NCBI GenBank assembly: GCA_041913045.1
Contig: JAYSGB010000011.1
Coordinates: 53,069-117,068, forward strand
Direction: 5' to 3'
Source of the DNA: CAMLOF01 sp041913045
GTDB lineage: Bacteria; Pseudomonadota; Gammaproteobacteria; Burkholderiales; Burkholderiaceae_C
Length of the DNA: 64,000 bases
In this document: positions 33,918-43,808 of the stretch, one piece after another
Layout of the letters: each line of letters opens with the position of its first letter
Numbering within the stretch: position 1 is the stretch's first letter
Translations under genes and position numbers: made by a program
The notes under the pieces: model-generated
The model's database searches: none
What the model was told of the DNA's origin: nothing
Seen by the model: only the letters and a program-made list of their open reading frames with translations

Positions 33918-34385
33918 CTAAGGCACCACCGAATGCACCCGCTTGAGGCAACGCAGTGCAAAGGTGGAGCGGCTGTGGCGAATACCCGGCAGCTTGTAGA
34001 GCTTCTGGCGCAAAAAGCGTTCATAGCCCTCGGTGCCTGAAACCGCCACCTTCACCAGGTAGTCGTATTCCCCGGTGATGAGGTAAGCCTCCATCACCTC
34101 GGGCAGTTCCGCCAGCGCCTCACCAAAGCGCCGGAAGATGTCGTCGTCGTGCCGGTCCAGCGTCACCTCGATGATCACCACATCGGGCAAGCCCAGCGCA
34201 TGCTGGTCCAGGATGGCTGCGTAACCGCTGATGAAGCCCGCCTCTTCCAGCGCCTTCACCCGGTTCCAGCACGGCGTGGGCGACAAGTGCACCGTATCCG
34301 CCAGCTTCTGGTTGCTGACCCGGCCATCCTGAGCCAGCACCCGCAGGATCTTGCGATCTGTTTCGTCCAGTTGTCCGTCTTTCAT
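33918..34385 (-). CDS. Lrp/AsnC-family transcriptional regulator
   Basis: 155 residues: a helix-turn-helix (LDETDRKILRVLAQDGRVSNQ to about residue 60) and a RAM domain with the EYDYLVKVAVSG strand typical of the ligand-binding part. It sits between hutC and the formaldehyde genes without an obvious paired target. Members sense amino acids. The ATG at 34385 is clear. An AT-rich stretch of about 100 bp upstream may carry its own promoter and binding sites. Confidence 0.9.
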   Translation of the reverse strand: MKDGQLDETDRKILRVLAQDGRVSNQKLADTVHLSPTPCWNRVKALEEAGFISGYAAILDQHALGLPDVVIIEVTLDRHDDDIFRRFGEALAELPEVMEAYLITGEYDYLVKVAVSGTEGYERFLRQKLYKLPGIRHSRSTFALRCLKRVHSVVP

Positions 34386-34554
34386 CTGCTGCCACCTTCC
34401 AGCACCACAACAGAAGAAAGATTATCTGAAATACCAATCAATTCAAGGTAAATTCTTCTTTCAATACTGAAAAACATCAGCAAAAAGAGAAGCACTTTCG
34501 GCCAACAAACCCATAACATTTCCCCATGCTCACAAGGCATGCAGTGGCCCGACG

Positions 34555-34584
34555 CCCTGCCCTCCCTTACCGGGGAGGGCAGGG
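34555..34584 (-). other. Strong hairpin downstream of fghA
   Basis: A perfect 12-bp stem, CCCTGCCCTCCC (34555-34566) with GGGAGGGCAGGG (34573-34584), and a 6-nt loop, just past the fghA stop on the minus strand. No T-run follows, so it may protect the 3' end or end transcription inefficiently rather than act as a standard terminator. Confidence 0.5.
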
Positions 34585-34595
34585 ATGCCCCAACC

Positions 34596-35432
34596 TCATC
34601 GCCCCGTCAACGCCTGGGCGTGGTGCGCAAAGTGGTCACCCAGGAATGTGGCAATGAAGTAGTAGCTGTGGTCATAACCCGGTTGCAGCCGCAGGTTCAG
34701 GGGGTAACCCACGGCATCGCAGGCTTGCTGCAACAGGTCGGGGCGCAGCTGGGTGTGCAGGAATTCGTCAGCCTCACCCTGGTCCACCAGCAAAGACAGC
34801 CGCTCCTGCGCGGTTTTCAGCAGCTCCACGGCGTCCCACGCCCGCCAGTCAGCCGGGTCTCCGCCCAGGTAGGCGCCCAGCGCCTTTTGCCCCCACGGCA
34901 CCTGCGACGGCGCAACGATCGGCGAAAACGCCGACACGCTCATGTAACGGCCCGGGTGGCGCAACGCCGTCACCAACGCACCGTGCCCACCCATGGAATG
35001 CCCCGCAATTGCACGCCTGCCGCTCGCGGCAAAGTGCTGCTCCACCAGTGCAGGCAACTCCTCGTCCACATAGTCCTGCATGCGGTAGTGTGGGCGCCAG
35101 GGCTCCTGCGTGGCGTTCACGTAAAACCCCGCGCCCTGGCCCAGGTCATAGGCAGGGTCGTCAGCCACGCCCGGGCCGCGCGGGCTGGTGTCCGGCGCCA
35201 CCACAACCATTCCGTGCCTGGCTGCGTGCATCTGCGCACCCGCCTTGGTAATAAAGTTCTGCTCCGTGCATGTCAGGCCAGACAGCCAATACAACACCGG
35301 GCAAGACTCACCTCGCAAGGCAGCGGGCGGCAAGTACACGGCAAACCGCATCTCGCAGCCCAAGGTCGTTGAGGCGTGCTTCCACACCTCCTGGCTGCCG
35401 CCAAAACTGGCACGCTGTTCAACGCGCTCCAT
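34596..35432 (-). CDS. fghA: S-formylglutathione hydrolase
   Basis: 278 residues of the esterase D family. The nucleophile serine is in GHSMGGHGAL, and the oxyanion/early motif is LPVLYWLSGLTCTEQNFI-like near residue 55. It hydrolyses S-formylglutathione to formate and glutathione, the second step of glutathione-dependent formaldehyde removal. The ATG at 35432 follows AAGGAG at 7 bp. It lies 24 bp downstream of the formaldehyde dehydrogenase gene, forming a two-gene operon. Confidence 0.95.
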   Translation of the reverse strand: MERVEQRASFGGSQEVWKHASTTLGCEMRFAVYLPPAALRGESCPVLYWLSGLTCTEQNFITKAGAQMHAARHGMVVVAPDTSPRGPGVADDPAYDLGQGAGFYVNATQEPWRPHYRMQDYVDEELPALVEQHFAASGRRAIAGHSMGGHGALVTALRHPGRYMSVSAFSPIVAPSQVPWGQKALGAYLGGDPADWRAWDAVELLKTAQERLSLLVDQGEADEFLHTQLRPDLLQQACDAVGYPLNLRLQPGYDHSYYFIATFLGDHFAHHAQALTGR

Positions 35433-35456
35433 GCGTTGCTCCTTCACACTCAGGCA

Positions 35457-36566
35457 TCAGTAATGGATCACGGTGCGAATCGACTTGCCTTCGTGCATCA
35501 GGTCGAAAGCGTCGTTGATGCGCTCCAGCGGATGCGTGTGCGTAACGAACGGGGCGAGCTGGATGTCGCCGCGCATGGCGTCCTCCACCATACCCGGCAA
35601 CTGGCTGCGGCCCTTCACTCCGCCAAAAGCCGTGCCCATCCACTTGCGGCCCGTCACCAGCTGGAACGGCCGGGTGGAAATTTCCTGGCCAGCGCCCGCC
35701 ACGCCAATGATGATGGACTGGCCCCAGCCACGGTGCGCGCATTCCAGCGCGGCCCGCATCACATTCACGTTGCCAATGCACTCAAAGCTGTGGTCAACGC
35801 CCCAGCCAGTCATCTCCACAATCACCTGCTGAATGGGCTTGTCGTGGTCCTTCGGGTTGACGAAATCCGTCGCGCCAAACGTGCGCGCCAAATCAAACTT
35901 TGATGGGTTGGTGTCGATGGCGATGATGCGCCCCGCCTGCGCCAACTTCGCGCCCTGGATCACCGCCAGCCCAATACCCCCCAGCCCGAACACGGCCACC
36001 GTGTCACCAGGTTGCACCTTGGCTGTGTTTTTCACCGCGCCCAAGCCCGTGGTCACACCACAGCCCAGCAAACAAACCTGCTCGTGGTTCGCCTCGGGAT
36101 TGATCTTGGCCAGCGACACCTCTGCCACCACGGTGTACTCGCTGAAGGTGGAGCAACCCATGTAGTGGTACACCGGTTGGCCCTGGTAGGAAAACCGGGT
36201 CGTGCCGTCCGGCATCACGCCCTTGCCCTGAGTCGCGCGCACCGCCACGCACAGGTTGGTCTTGCCCGACTTGCAGAACAGGCACTCACCGCACTCGGCG
36301 GTGTACAGCGGAATCACGTGATCGCCCGGTTTCACCGAGGTCACACCCTCGCCCACCTCAACCACCACACCCGCGCCCTCGTGGCCCAGCACCGCCGGAA
36401 AAATACCCTCCGGGTCGTCCCCCGACAAGGTGAACGCATCGGTATGGCACACCCCGGTGTGGGTGATCTTGACCAGCACCTCACCCTTGCGTGGCGGCTC
36501 AACATCAATTTCAACGATCTGCAGGGGCTGACCGGGGCCAAAGGCAACAGCGGCGCGGGACTTCAT
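35457..36566 (-). CDS. frmA: S-(hydroxymethyl)glutathione dehydrogenase (class III alcohol dehydrogenase)
   Basis: 369 residues. It oxidises S-hydroxymethylglutathione (from formaldehyde) with NAD+. The catalytic zinc ligand region is HTGVCHTDAFT, GHEGAGVVVEVGEGV follows, and the structural zinc site is CGECLFCKSGKTNLC. The NAD site is GLGGIGLAVIQGAK. The ATG at 36566 has AGGAG 7 bp upstream. It is divergent from katG and in an operon with fghA; no frmR repressor is visible. Confidence 0.96.
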   Translation of the reverse strand: MKSRAAVAFGPGQPLQIVEIDVEPPRKGEVLVKITHTGVCHTDAFTLSGDDPEGIFPAVLGHEGAGVVVEVGEGVTSVKPGDHVIPLYTAECGECLFCKSGKTNLCVAVRATQGKGVMPDGTTRFSYQGQPVYHYMGCSTFSEYTVVAEVSLAKINPEANHEQVCLLGCGVTTGLGAVKNTAKVQPGDTVAVFGLGGIGLAVIQGAKLAQAGRIIAIDTNPSKFDLARTFGATDFVNPKDHDKPIQQVIVEMTGWGVDHSFECIGNVNVMRAALECAHRGWGQSIIIGVAGAGQEISTRPFQLVTGRKWMGTAFGGVKGRSQLPGMVEDAMRGDIQLAPFVTHTHPLERINDAFDLMHEGKSIRTVIHY

Positions 36567-36670
36567 GGGGGGACTCCTGATGCGATGGGATGCCAGACCA
36601 GCAGGCAAGCCTGTACCGATCTGGCAAAAGCGCGATTCTATGTTTCCACCCTCTAAACCCCTTCTGGGCG

Positions 36671-36707
36671 ATAGGTCACCGCTATTCAATAGATAACATC
36701 AATCAAA
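36671..36707. promoter_or_regulatory. OxyR-type binding site upstream of katG
   Basis: The pattern ATAG-N7-CTAT-N7-ATAA-N7-CAAA matches three of the four elements of the ATAG-N7-CTAT-N7-ATAG-N7-CTAT OxyR tetramer consensus at exactly the expected 11-bp steps (36671, 36682, 36693; the fourth is degenerate). It lies about 180 bp before katG and would activate it under peroxide stress. Confidence 0.7.
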
Positions 36708-36765
36708 ATAAAAAAACAATAGACGGAACTAAACTTTCAACACCGTCAACAAAAGGAAACACGCC

Positions 36766-36840
36766 ATGGCTACACCTGTACATCAAGCACCCCAGCCCCG
36801 CTGGACGGAATACCTGGCCGCGCTGGCGCAAGCTCACTGA
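36766..36840 (+). CDS. 24-aa leader ORF upstream of katG
   Basis: An ATG at 36766 with an AAAAGGAAA ribosome-binding site 6 bp upstream opens a 24-codon frame, MATPVHQAPQPRWTEYLAAL ending AQAH, with a TGA at 36838-36840. It is followed by katG 49 bp downstream. No family is recognised. It could be a translated leader or a small protein co-expressed with katG. Confidence 0.45.
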   Translation: MATPVHQAPQPRWTEYLAALAQAH

Positions 36841-36889
36841 ACGGCCTGCAAAGAGCCATCGATTGACAGTGCAACTCAAGGAGAGAACC

Positions 36890-39064
<2,175 letters not shown>

Positions 39065-39077
39065 CTGCGCCAGCACC

Positions 39078-39107
39078 AGCGCCCCTGGCAGAAATGACAG
39101 GGGCGCT
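39078..39107 (+). terminator. Hairpin after katG
   Basis: A 10-bp perfect stem, AGCGCCCCTG with CAGGGGCGCT, and a 10-nt loop, 13 bp after the katG stop. The following bases are GCGCTTTATGG, with only a short T run, so efficiency is uncertain. Confidence 0.55.
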
Positions 39108-39171
39108 GCGCTTTATGGTGCCATCCCCGGTGTACCATCAGCGTCAATCGCCGACCGGAAATTCAAGCCCC

Positions 39172-40269
39172 ATGAGCTTACGCACCGCTATCGTGTCCGG
39201 CCAGTTGCTCCTGGCAGCAGGGCTGGCCATGGCGCAGGACATGTCACTCCCCCTGCCCCCTTTGCCCCAGATCGCGGCAGAGGTCGTGCAGGAAGACCGC
39301 TACCCTCAACGCGTGACCGAATTCGCCAATGGTGTGCGCGGTTACGCCTCCCTCGCATACCGGCAGCCTGTAGGCTTTCGGCCGTTGACGCTCGACCTCT
39401 ACCTGCCCGCCGTCTCCACCTCAAAAGGCAGCACTGGCTTTCCCCTGCTGATCTTCATCCACAGCGGCGGCTGGCTGGGCGGCGACACCCGCCGCAACGG
39501 CGTCTTCACCGACTTCCCTGCCACCCTGGCGGCCATGGCGTCGCGCGGCTACGCGGTGGCGTCCGTGCAGTACCGCCTCAGCGGCGAAGCCAAATTCCCG
39601 GCGCAGGCGCAAGACATCAAGGCCGCCATCCGCTGGCTGCGCCTCAACGCCTCCAACTTCGACATCGACCCAGCCCGCATTGCCACCTGGGGCGCGTCGG
39701 CGGGTGGGCACCTGGCGGCACTTACCGCCGTGAGCTGCAAGGTGCCTGAACTTTCCCCCACGGAAACCCCTTCCATGCAAGGCATGGCGCCAGACACCAA
39801 GCGTGACAGCATCGCGTCGGCCAAGGTGTCGGATTGCGTGCAGGCAGGTGTCGCCTGGAACGGCGTGTTCGACATGAACACCATAGCCGCCCAGGCCCGC
39901 AAGGCCAACGCCATGTCACGCGACGTGCCTCAGGCACCCGAGTGGCAACTTTTGGGTTGCGGTGGCCGCTCCAGCTGCGGCATCCGTCAGTTGCGCCACG
40001 CCAGCCCGGTGAGCCATGTGGACGCCAACGACCCTCCCATGCTCCTGATCGCAGGCGACCAGGACAAGACCGTGCCCTACCAGCAGACCCTGGACATGGC
40101 GGAAAGACTCAAGGGCGCGGGCGTGCGTTACGAGCTGCTGGTGCTGCCCGGCGTGGGCCACAGCTTCATCGGCAGCACCCCGGCACTGACGCGGGACGCC
40201 AACCAGAAGGCACTTGACGCCACCGTGCACTTCCTGGACCGCACCATCGGCCCTGCAGCCAAACGCTGA
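39172..40269 (+). CDS. Secreted alpha/beta hydrolase (esterase/lipase-like)
   Basis: 365 residues. The ATG at 39172 starts a signal peptide ending near LAMAQD. The mature part is a hormone-sensitive-lipase/BD-FAE-like alpha/beta hydrolase: the oxyanion-hole motif is FIHSGGWLGGD, the nucleophile elbow GASAGGHLAA, the acid in AGDQDKTVPY and the histidine in PGVGHSFIG. It probably hydrolyses an ester in the periplasm. It has an inserted cysteine-containing segment (CGGRSSCG) that may form a disulfide. No operon partner is evident. Confidence 0.9.
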   Translation: MSLRTAIVSGQLLLAAGLAMAQDMSLPLPPLPQIAAEVVQEDRYPQRVTEFANGVRGYASLAYRQPVGFRPLTLDLYLPAVSTSKGSTGFPLLIFIHSGGWLGGDTRRNGVFTDFPATLAAMASRGYAVASVQYRLSGEAKFPAQAQDIKAAIRWLRLNASNFDIDPARIATWGASAGGHLAALTAVSCKVPELSPTETPSMQGMAPDTKRDSIASAKVSDCVQAGVAWNGVFDMNTIAAQARKANAMSRDVPQAPEWQLLGCGGRSSCGIRQLRHASPVSHVDANDPPMLLIAGDQDKTVPYQQTLDMAERLKGAGVRYELLVLPGVGHSFIGSTPALTRDANQKALDATVHFLDRTIGPAAKR

Positions 40270-40294
40270 TCCGTTCGCCTCCGGGAACTTGTGT

Positions 40295-40321
40295 TTAGCA
40301 CTCTAGTCAATAGAGTGCTAA
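40295..40321. promoter_or_regulatory. CIRCE element (HrcA operator) upstream of rpoH
   Basis: TTAGCACTC-N9-GAGTGCTAA is a perfect copy of the CIRCE consensus, with 9-bp arms (40295-40303 and 40313-40321). It is 46 bp before the rpoH start codon. HrcA binding here would repress rpoH until heat or misfolded proteins occupy GroEL. Confidence 0.95.
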
Positions 40322-40367
40322 CATACAAGCAGGCCCCAAAAAGGCTGTTGAAAGGAGAGAGGACGTC

Positions 40368-41318
40368 ATGAACACTGCTGTCACTGCTGCCCCCTACGCA
40401 CTGACCCCTGCCGCCAAAGGCTGGGGCAGTTCTGCGCTGGTGTTGCCGCCGCTGGGCAACCTTGACGCCTACATCTCGGCCGTCAACCGCCTTCCCATGC
40501 TCACCGCAGAGGAAGAGCGCAGCTACGCCGAGCGTCTGCAGAAAGACAACGACCTGGAAGCCGCAGGCAAGCTGGTGATGTCGCACCTGCGCCTGGTGGT
40601 GTCCGTCTCGCGCCAGTACCTGGGCTATGGTCTGCCGCACGCCGACCTCATCCAGGAAGGCAACGTTGGGCTGATGAAAGCCGTCAAGCGTTTCGACCCC
40701 GAACAGGGCGTGCGCCTAGTGAGCTATGCCCTGCACTGGATCAAGGCCGAGATCCACGAATACATCCTGAAGAACTGGCGCATGGTCAAGGTGGCCACCA
40801 CCAAGGCCCAGCGCAAGCTGTTCTTCAACCTGCGCAGCATGAAGCAGGCCTTCAAGGCCGACGCCGTGGACGCCGACACCCACCGCGAACGCCTGAGCGA
40901 GCAGGAGATCGACGTGGTGGCCCGCGAACTGAACGTCAAGCGCGAAGAAGTGCTGGAAATGGAAACTCGCCTGTCGGGCGGCGACGTGGTGCTAGACCCC
41001 ACACCCGGCGACGATGGCGAGGAAAGCTACGGCCCCATCGCCTACCTGGCTGACGCCCGCCACGAGCCCACCGCCGTGCTGGAAGCCACCGAACGCGACG
41101 TTCTGGCCACCGAAGGCATTGCCCGCGCCATGGAACAACTCGACGACCGCTCCCGCCGCATCGTGGCCGAGCGCTGGCTCAAGGTCAACGACGACGGCTC
41201 CGGCGGCATGACGCTGCATGAACTGGCCGCGCAATACGGCGTGAGCGCCGAGCGTATCCGCCAGATCGAGGTGGCCGCCATGAAGAAAATGCGCAAGGCG
41301 TTGGAAGCTTACGCCTGA
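40368..41318 (+). CDS. rpoH: RNA polymerase heat-shock sigma factor
   Basis: 316 residues of the sigma70 family, sigma32 group. Region 2 (LVMSHLRLVVSVSRQYLGYG, then IQEGNVGLMKAVKRFDPEQGVRLVSYALHWIKAEIHEYIL) and region 4 (TLHELAAQYGVSAERIRQIE) are present, and the QRKLFFNLR box near residue 145 is the RpoH-specific motif. It directs transcription of chaperone and protease genes. The CIRCE operator upstream couples it to HrcA, so the two heat-shock systems are linked here. Its transcript ends at a bidirectional terminator shared with lysS. Confidence 0.96.
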   Translation: MNTAVTAAPYALTPAAKGWGSSALVLPPLGNLDAYISAVNRLPMLTAEEERSYAERLQKDNDLEAAGKLVMSHLRLVVSVSRQYLGYGLPHADLIQEGNVGLMKAVKRFDPEQGVRLVSYALHWIKAEIHEYILKNWRMVKVATTKAQRKLFFNLRSMKQAFKADAVDADTHRERLSEQEIDVVARELNVKREEVLEMETRLSGGDVVLDPTPGDDGEESYGPIAYLADARHEPTAVLEATERDVLATEGIARAMEQLDDRSRRIVAERWLKVNDDGSGGMTLHELAAQYGVSAERIRQIEVAAMKKMRKALEAYA

Positions 41319-41356
41319 GCGGCCAAGCCACCGTTCCTTCAAAACCACCCAGAGAC

Positions 41357-41385
41357 AAAAAGGCCCGGACATTCCGGGCCTTTTT
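41357..41385. terminator. Bidirectional terminator between rpoH and lysS
   Basis: A 13-bp perfect stem, AAAAAGGCCCGGA with TCCGGGCCTTTTT, closes a 3-nt loop. The A run on one side and the T run on the other make it work for both convergent genes. Confidence 0.9.
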
Positions 41386-41414
41386 GCTGCGTGCAACGGG
41401 CACTGCCCCTTGCT

Positions 41415-42971
41415 TCAGGCTTCGCGGCGCAGCGCCGGGAACAGAATCACGTCACGGATGCTGGGGCTGTCCGTCAGCAGCATGATCAGGCGGTCGATGC
41501 CGATGCCGCAGCCACCTGCCGGGGGCATGCCGTATTCCAGCGCGCGCACGTAGTCGGCGTCGTAGAACATGGCCTCGTCGTCGCCAGCGTCCTTGCTGGC
41601 CACCTGGGCGTGGAAGCGCGCCGCCTGGTCCTCGGCGTCGTTCAGCTCGCTGAAGCCGTTGCCCACCTCGCGGCCCGTGATGTAAAGCTCGAAACGCTCG
41701 GTGATCGTCGGGTCGCTGTCGTTGGCGCGCGCCAGCGGCGAAATCTCCGTCGGGTGGTTGCAGATGAAAGTCGGGTTCCAGAGCTTGTCTTCGACCGTCT
41801 CTTCAAAGTACATCACCTGCAGGCCCGCCAGGCTGCGGCTGTCCATGCGCTCCTTCACCGGGTCCATGCCCAGCTTCTTGAGCTGCTGCACCAGCCAGTC
41901 GCGGTTGTCCACGTTGTCACCGGCATCGGTGTGCTTCAGGATGGCTTCGCGGATGGTCAGGCGCTCGAACGGCGCTTCCAGGTCCACGTCGCGGCCCTGG
42001 TAGGTGAGCTTGGCCGTGCCGCAGACGCGCTGCGCCACATGGCGGATCAGCTCTTCGGTGAAGACCATCAGGTCCAGGTAGTTCCAGTAACCCGCGTAGA
42101 ACTCCATCATGGTGAACTCGGGGTTGTGGCGTACGCTGATGCCTTCGTTGCGGAAGTTGCGGTTGATCTCGAACACGCGCTCGAAACCGCCCACCAGCAG
42201 CCGCTTGAGGAACAGCTCCGGCGCGATGCGCAGGTACATGTCCTGCTCCAGCGCGTTGTGGTGGGTCACGAAGGGCCGTGCATTGGCACCACCGGGAATG
42301 GGGTGCAGCATGGGGGTTTCCACTTCGAGGAAGTCGTTGCCCACCATGAATTCGCGGATGCTGGTCACCGCCAGACTGCGCGCCATGAAGCGCTTGCGTG
42401 CCTGCTCGTCGGTCATCAGGTCCACGTAGCGCTGGCGGTACTTGATTTCCTGGTCGTGGATGCCGTGGAACTTGTCCGGCAGCGGGCGCAGGCTCTTGGT
42501 CACCAGGCGGATCTTGTCGGCGTGGATGGTCAGTTCGCCCGTCTTGGTCTTGAAGAGCACACCTTCGGCAGCGACGATGTCACCCAGGTCCCAGTGCTTG
42601 AAGGCGGCATGCACCGCCTCACCCACGCTGTCGTTGTTCAGGTAGATCTGGATGCGGCCGCCGCTGGGGCCGAAGGACGAATCCTGCAGCGTGGCAAAGC
42701 TGGCCTTGCCCATCACGCGCTTGAGCATCATGCGGCCCGCGACGCTGGCACGCACCTTCAGCGGCTCCAGCATCTCCTTGCTCATGCCGTCGTATTCGGC
42801 GAACAACGCTTCCGCCTTGTTCTGCGGCTTCACGTCGTTCGGGAAGGCTGGGCCTTGACCCGCGCGCTGCGCGTCCCGCAGTGCCTTGAGCTTCTCGCGG
42901 CGCTCAGCGATGATGTGGTTCTCGTCGGTCTGCGCGTCGGCGTGCGAACTGGTGTGCTGTTCTTGCGTCAT
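41415..42971 (-). CDS. lysS: Lysine--tRNA ligase (class II)
   Basis: 518 residues. An N-terminal OB-fold anticodon-binding domain lies around residues 70-160. The class II catalytic domain includes RFMARSLAVTSIREFM, the motif 2 region FRNEGISVRHNPEFTMMEFYAG and the motif 3 region GIGIDRLIMLLTDSPSIRDVI. It charges tRNA-Lys. The ATG at 42971 has no clear Shine-Dalgarno. A terminator-like hairpin ends 8 bp before it, which bears on its expression (see findings). Confidence 0.96.
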   Translation of the reverse strand: MTQEQHTSSHADAQTDENHIIAERREKLKALRDAQRAGQGPAFPNDVKPQNKAEALFAEYDGMSKEMLEPLKVRASVAGRMMLKRVMGKASFATLQDSSFGPSGGRIQIYLNNDSVGEAVHAAFKHWDLGDIVAAEGVLFKTKTGELTIHADKIRLVTKSLRPLPDKFHGIHDQEIKYRQRYVDLMTDEQARKRFMARSLAVTSIREFMVGNDFLEVETPMLHPIPGGANARPFVTHHNALEQDMYLRIAPELFLKRLLVGGFERVFEINRNFRNEGISVRHNPEFTMMEFYAGYWNYLDLMVFTEELIRHVAQRVCGTAKLTYQGRDVDLEAPFERLTIREAILKHTDAGDNVDNRDWLVQQLKKLGMDPVKERMDSRSLAGLQVMYFEETVEDKLWNPTFICNHPTEISPLARANDSDPTITERFELYITGREVGNGFSELNDAEDQAARFHAQVASKDAGDDEAMFYDADYVRALEYGMPPAGGCGIGIDRLIMLLTDSPSIRDVILFPALRREA

Positions 42972-42979
42972 GGGGCAAC

Positions 42980-43016
42980 AAAAAAAGAGGGCTGCGGGCA
43001 GGCCGCAAAACCCTCT
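42980..43016 (-). terminator. Intrinsic terminator between livF and lysS
   Basis: On the minus strand AGAGGG pairs with CCCTCT and an inner GCGG with CCGC, followed by seven Ts (42986-42980). It sits 8 bp before the lysS start codon, so it ends liv transcripts and could also affect lysS. The 5' arm is at 43016-43011, just downstream of a TAGAAT box (43022-43017). Confidence 0.8.
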
Positions 43017-43022
43017 ATTCTA
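43017..43022 (-). promoter_or_regulatory. Candidate -10 box of a lysS promoter
   Basis: TAGAAT (minus strand) resembles a -10 hexamer. A start site about 7 nt beyond it would be near 43010. The -35 match at 18-bp spacing (TGTGCC) is poor. It is proposed only because lysS otherwise has no room for a promoter downstream of the terminator. Confidence 0.35.
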
Positions 43023-43029
43023 GTTTCGT

Positions 43030-43063
43030 GCCAGCAGTGCGGCACACATGCCGCGTTGCTGGC
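43030..43063 (-). other. Long hairpin just after livF
   Basis: GCCAGCA(AC)GCGGCA loops over TGTG to TGCCGC(AC)TGCTGGC on the minus strand: a 7-bp and a 6-bp stem around a symmetrical internal loop. It lacks a T run and lies 15 bp after the livF stop, so it may protect the 3' end of liv mRNA. Confidence 0.6.
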
Positions 43064-43078
43064 CGTTCAAACACCTTT

Positions 43079-43807
43079 TCAGGCTTCGGCGGCTTCGCCC
43101 AGGTAGGCGGCGCGCACCTTCGGGTCGTCCAGCATGGAGCTGGCTTCGCCCGTCATGGTGATTTCGCCGGAATCCATCACGTAACCACGGTCGGCGATCT
43201 GCAGCGCGCGGCGTGCGTTCTGCTCCACCAGCACCACGGTCACGCCCTGCGCGTACACGTCCTTCACCACCTCGAAGATCTTGTCCACCATGATCGGAGA
43301 CAGGCCCATGGAGGGTTCGTCCAGCAGCAGCACCTTGGGCTGACTCATCAGCGCGCGGGCCATGGCCAGCATCTGCTGCTCACCGCCCGACATGGTGCCC
43401 GCCAGCTGGTCCTTGCGCTCTTTCAAGCGGGGGAAGATACCGAACATGCGCTCAATGTCAGCCTCGATACCGGCCTTGTCGGTGCGAATGTAGGCGCCCA
43501 TCAGGAGGTTTTCGGTGATGGTCATGCGGGTGAACACCCCACGGCCTTCCGGCACCATGGCCAGGCCTTCCTTGACCAGATCCCAGGAGCCCTTGCCCTT
43601 GATGCTCTTGCCCAGGTACTCGATGTTGCCGGCCTCGTAGCCCAGCATGCCCGTGATGGCCTTCATGGTGGTGGTCTTGCCAGCGCCGTTGGAGCCGATC
43701 AGCGTCACCAGTTCGCCTTCGCGAACCTCCATGTCGATGCCCTTGACGGCCTTGATGCCGCCATACGACACCTTCAGGCCCGATACTTTCAATAGAGTTT
43801 GTGCCAT
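43079..43807 (-). CDS. livF: Branched-chain amino acid ABC transporter, ATPase
   Basis: 242 residues. Walker A is GSNGAGKTT, the signature is MSGGEQQMLAMARAL and Walker B is KVLLLDEPSMGLSP, typical of LivF. It powers uptake of leucine, isoleucine, valine or related compounds with LivG, LivM and LivH. The ATG at 43807 lies 1 bp after the livG stop. It is the last gene of the livHMGF run. Confidence 0.95.
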   Translation of the reverse strand: MAQTLLKVSGLKVSYGGIKAVKGIDMEVREGELVTLIGSNGAGKTTTMKAITGMLGYEAGNIEYLGKSIKGKGSWDLVKEGLAMVPEGRGVFTRMTITENLLMGAYIRTDKAGIEADIERMFGIFPRLKERKDQLAGTMSGGEQQMLAMARALMSQPKVLLLDEPSMGLSPIMVDKIFEVVKDVYAQGVTVVLVEQNARRALQIADRGYVMDSGEITMTGEASSMLDDPKVRAAYLGEAAEA

Positions 43808-43808
43808 T

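Larger units (their letters stand above)
36567..36889. other. Divergent frmA/katG regulatory region
   Basis: This 323-bp interval contains an OxyR-type site (36671-36707), an A-rich promoter stretch, and a 24-codon leader ORF (36766-36840) before katG. frmA's promoter should lie on the left side, but no confident -35/-10 was picked. Confidence 0.6.

Noticed and set aside
41391..43106. A 571-codon frame antisense to lysS
   Set aside because: It is a shadow of lysS codon bias and has no domain signature.
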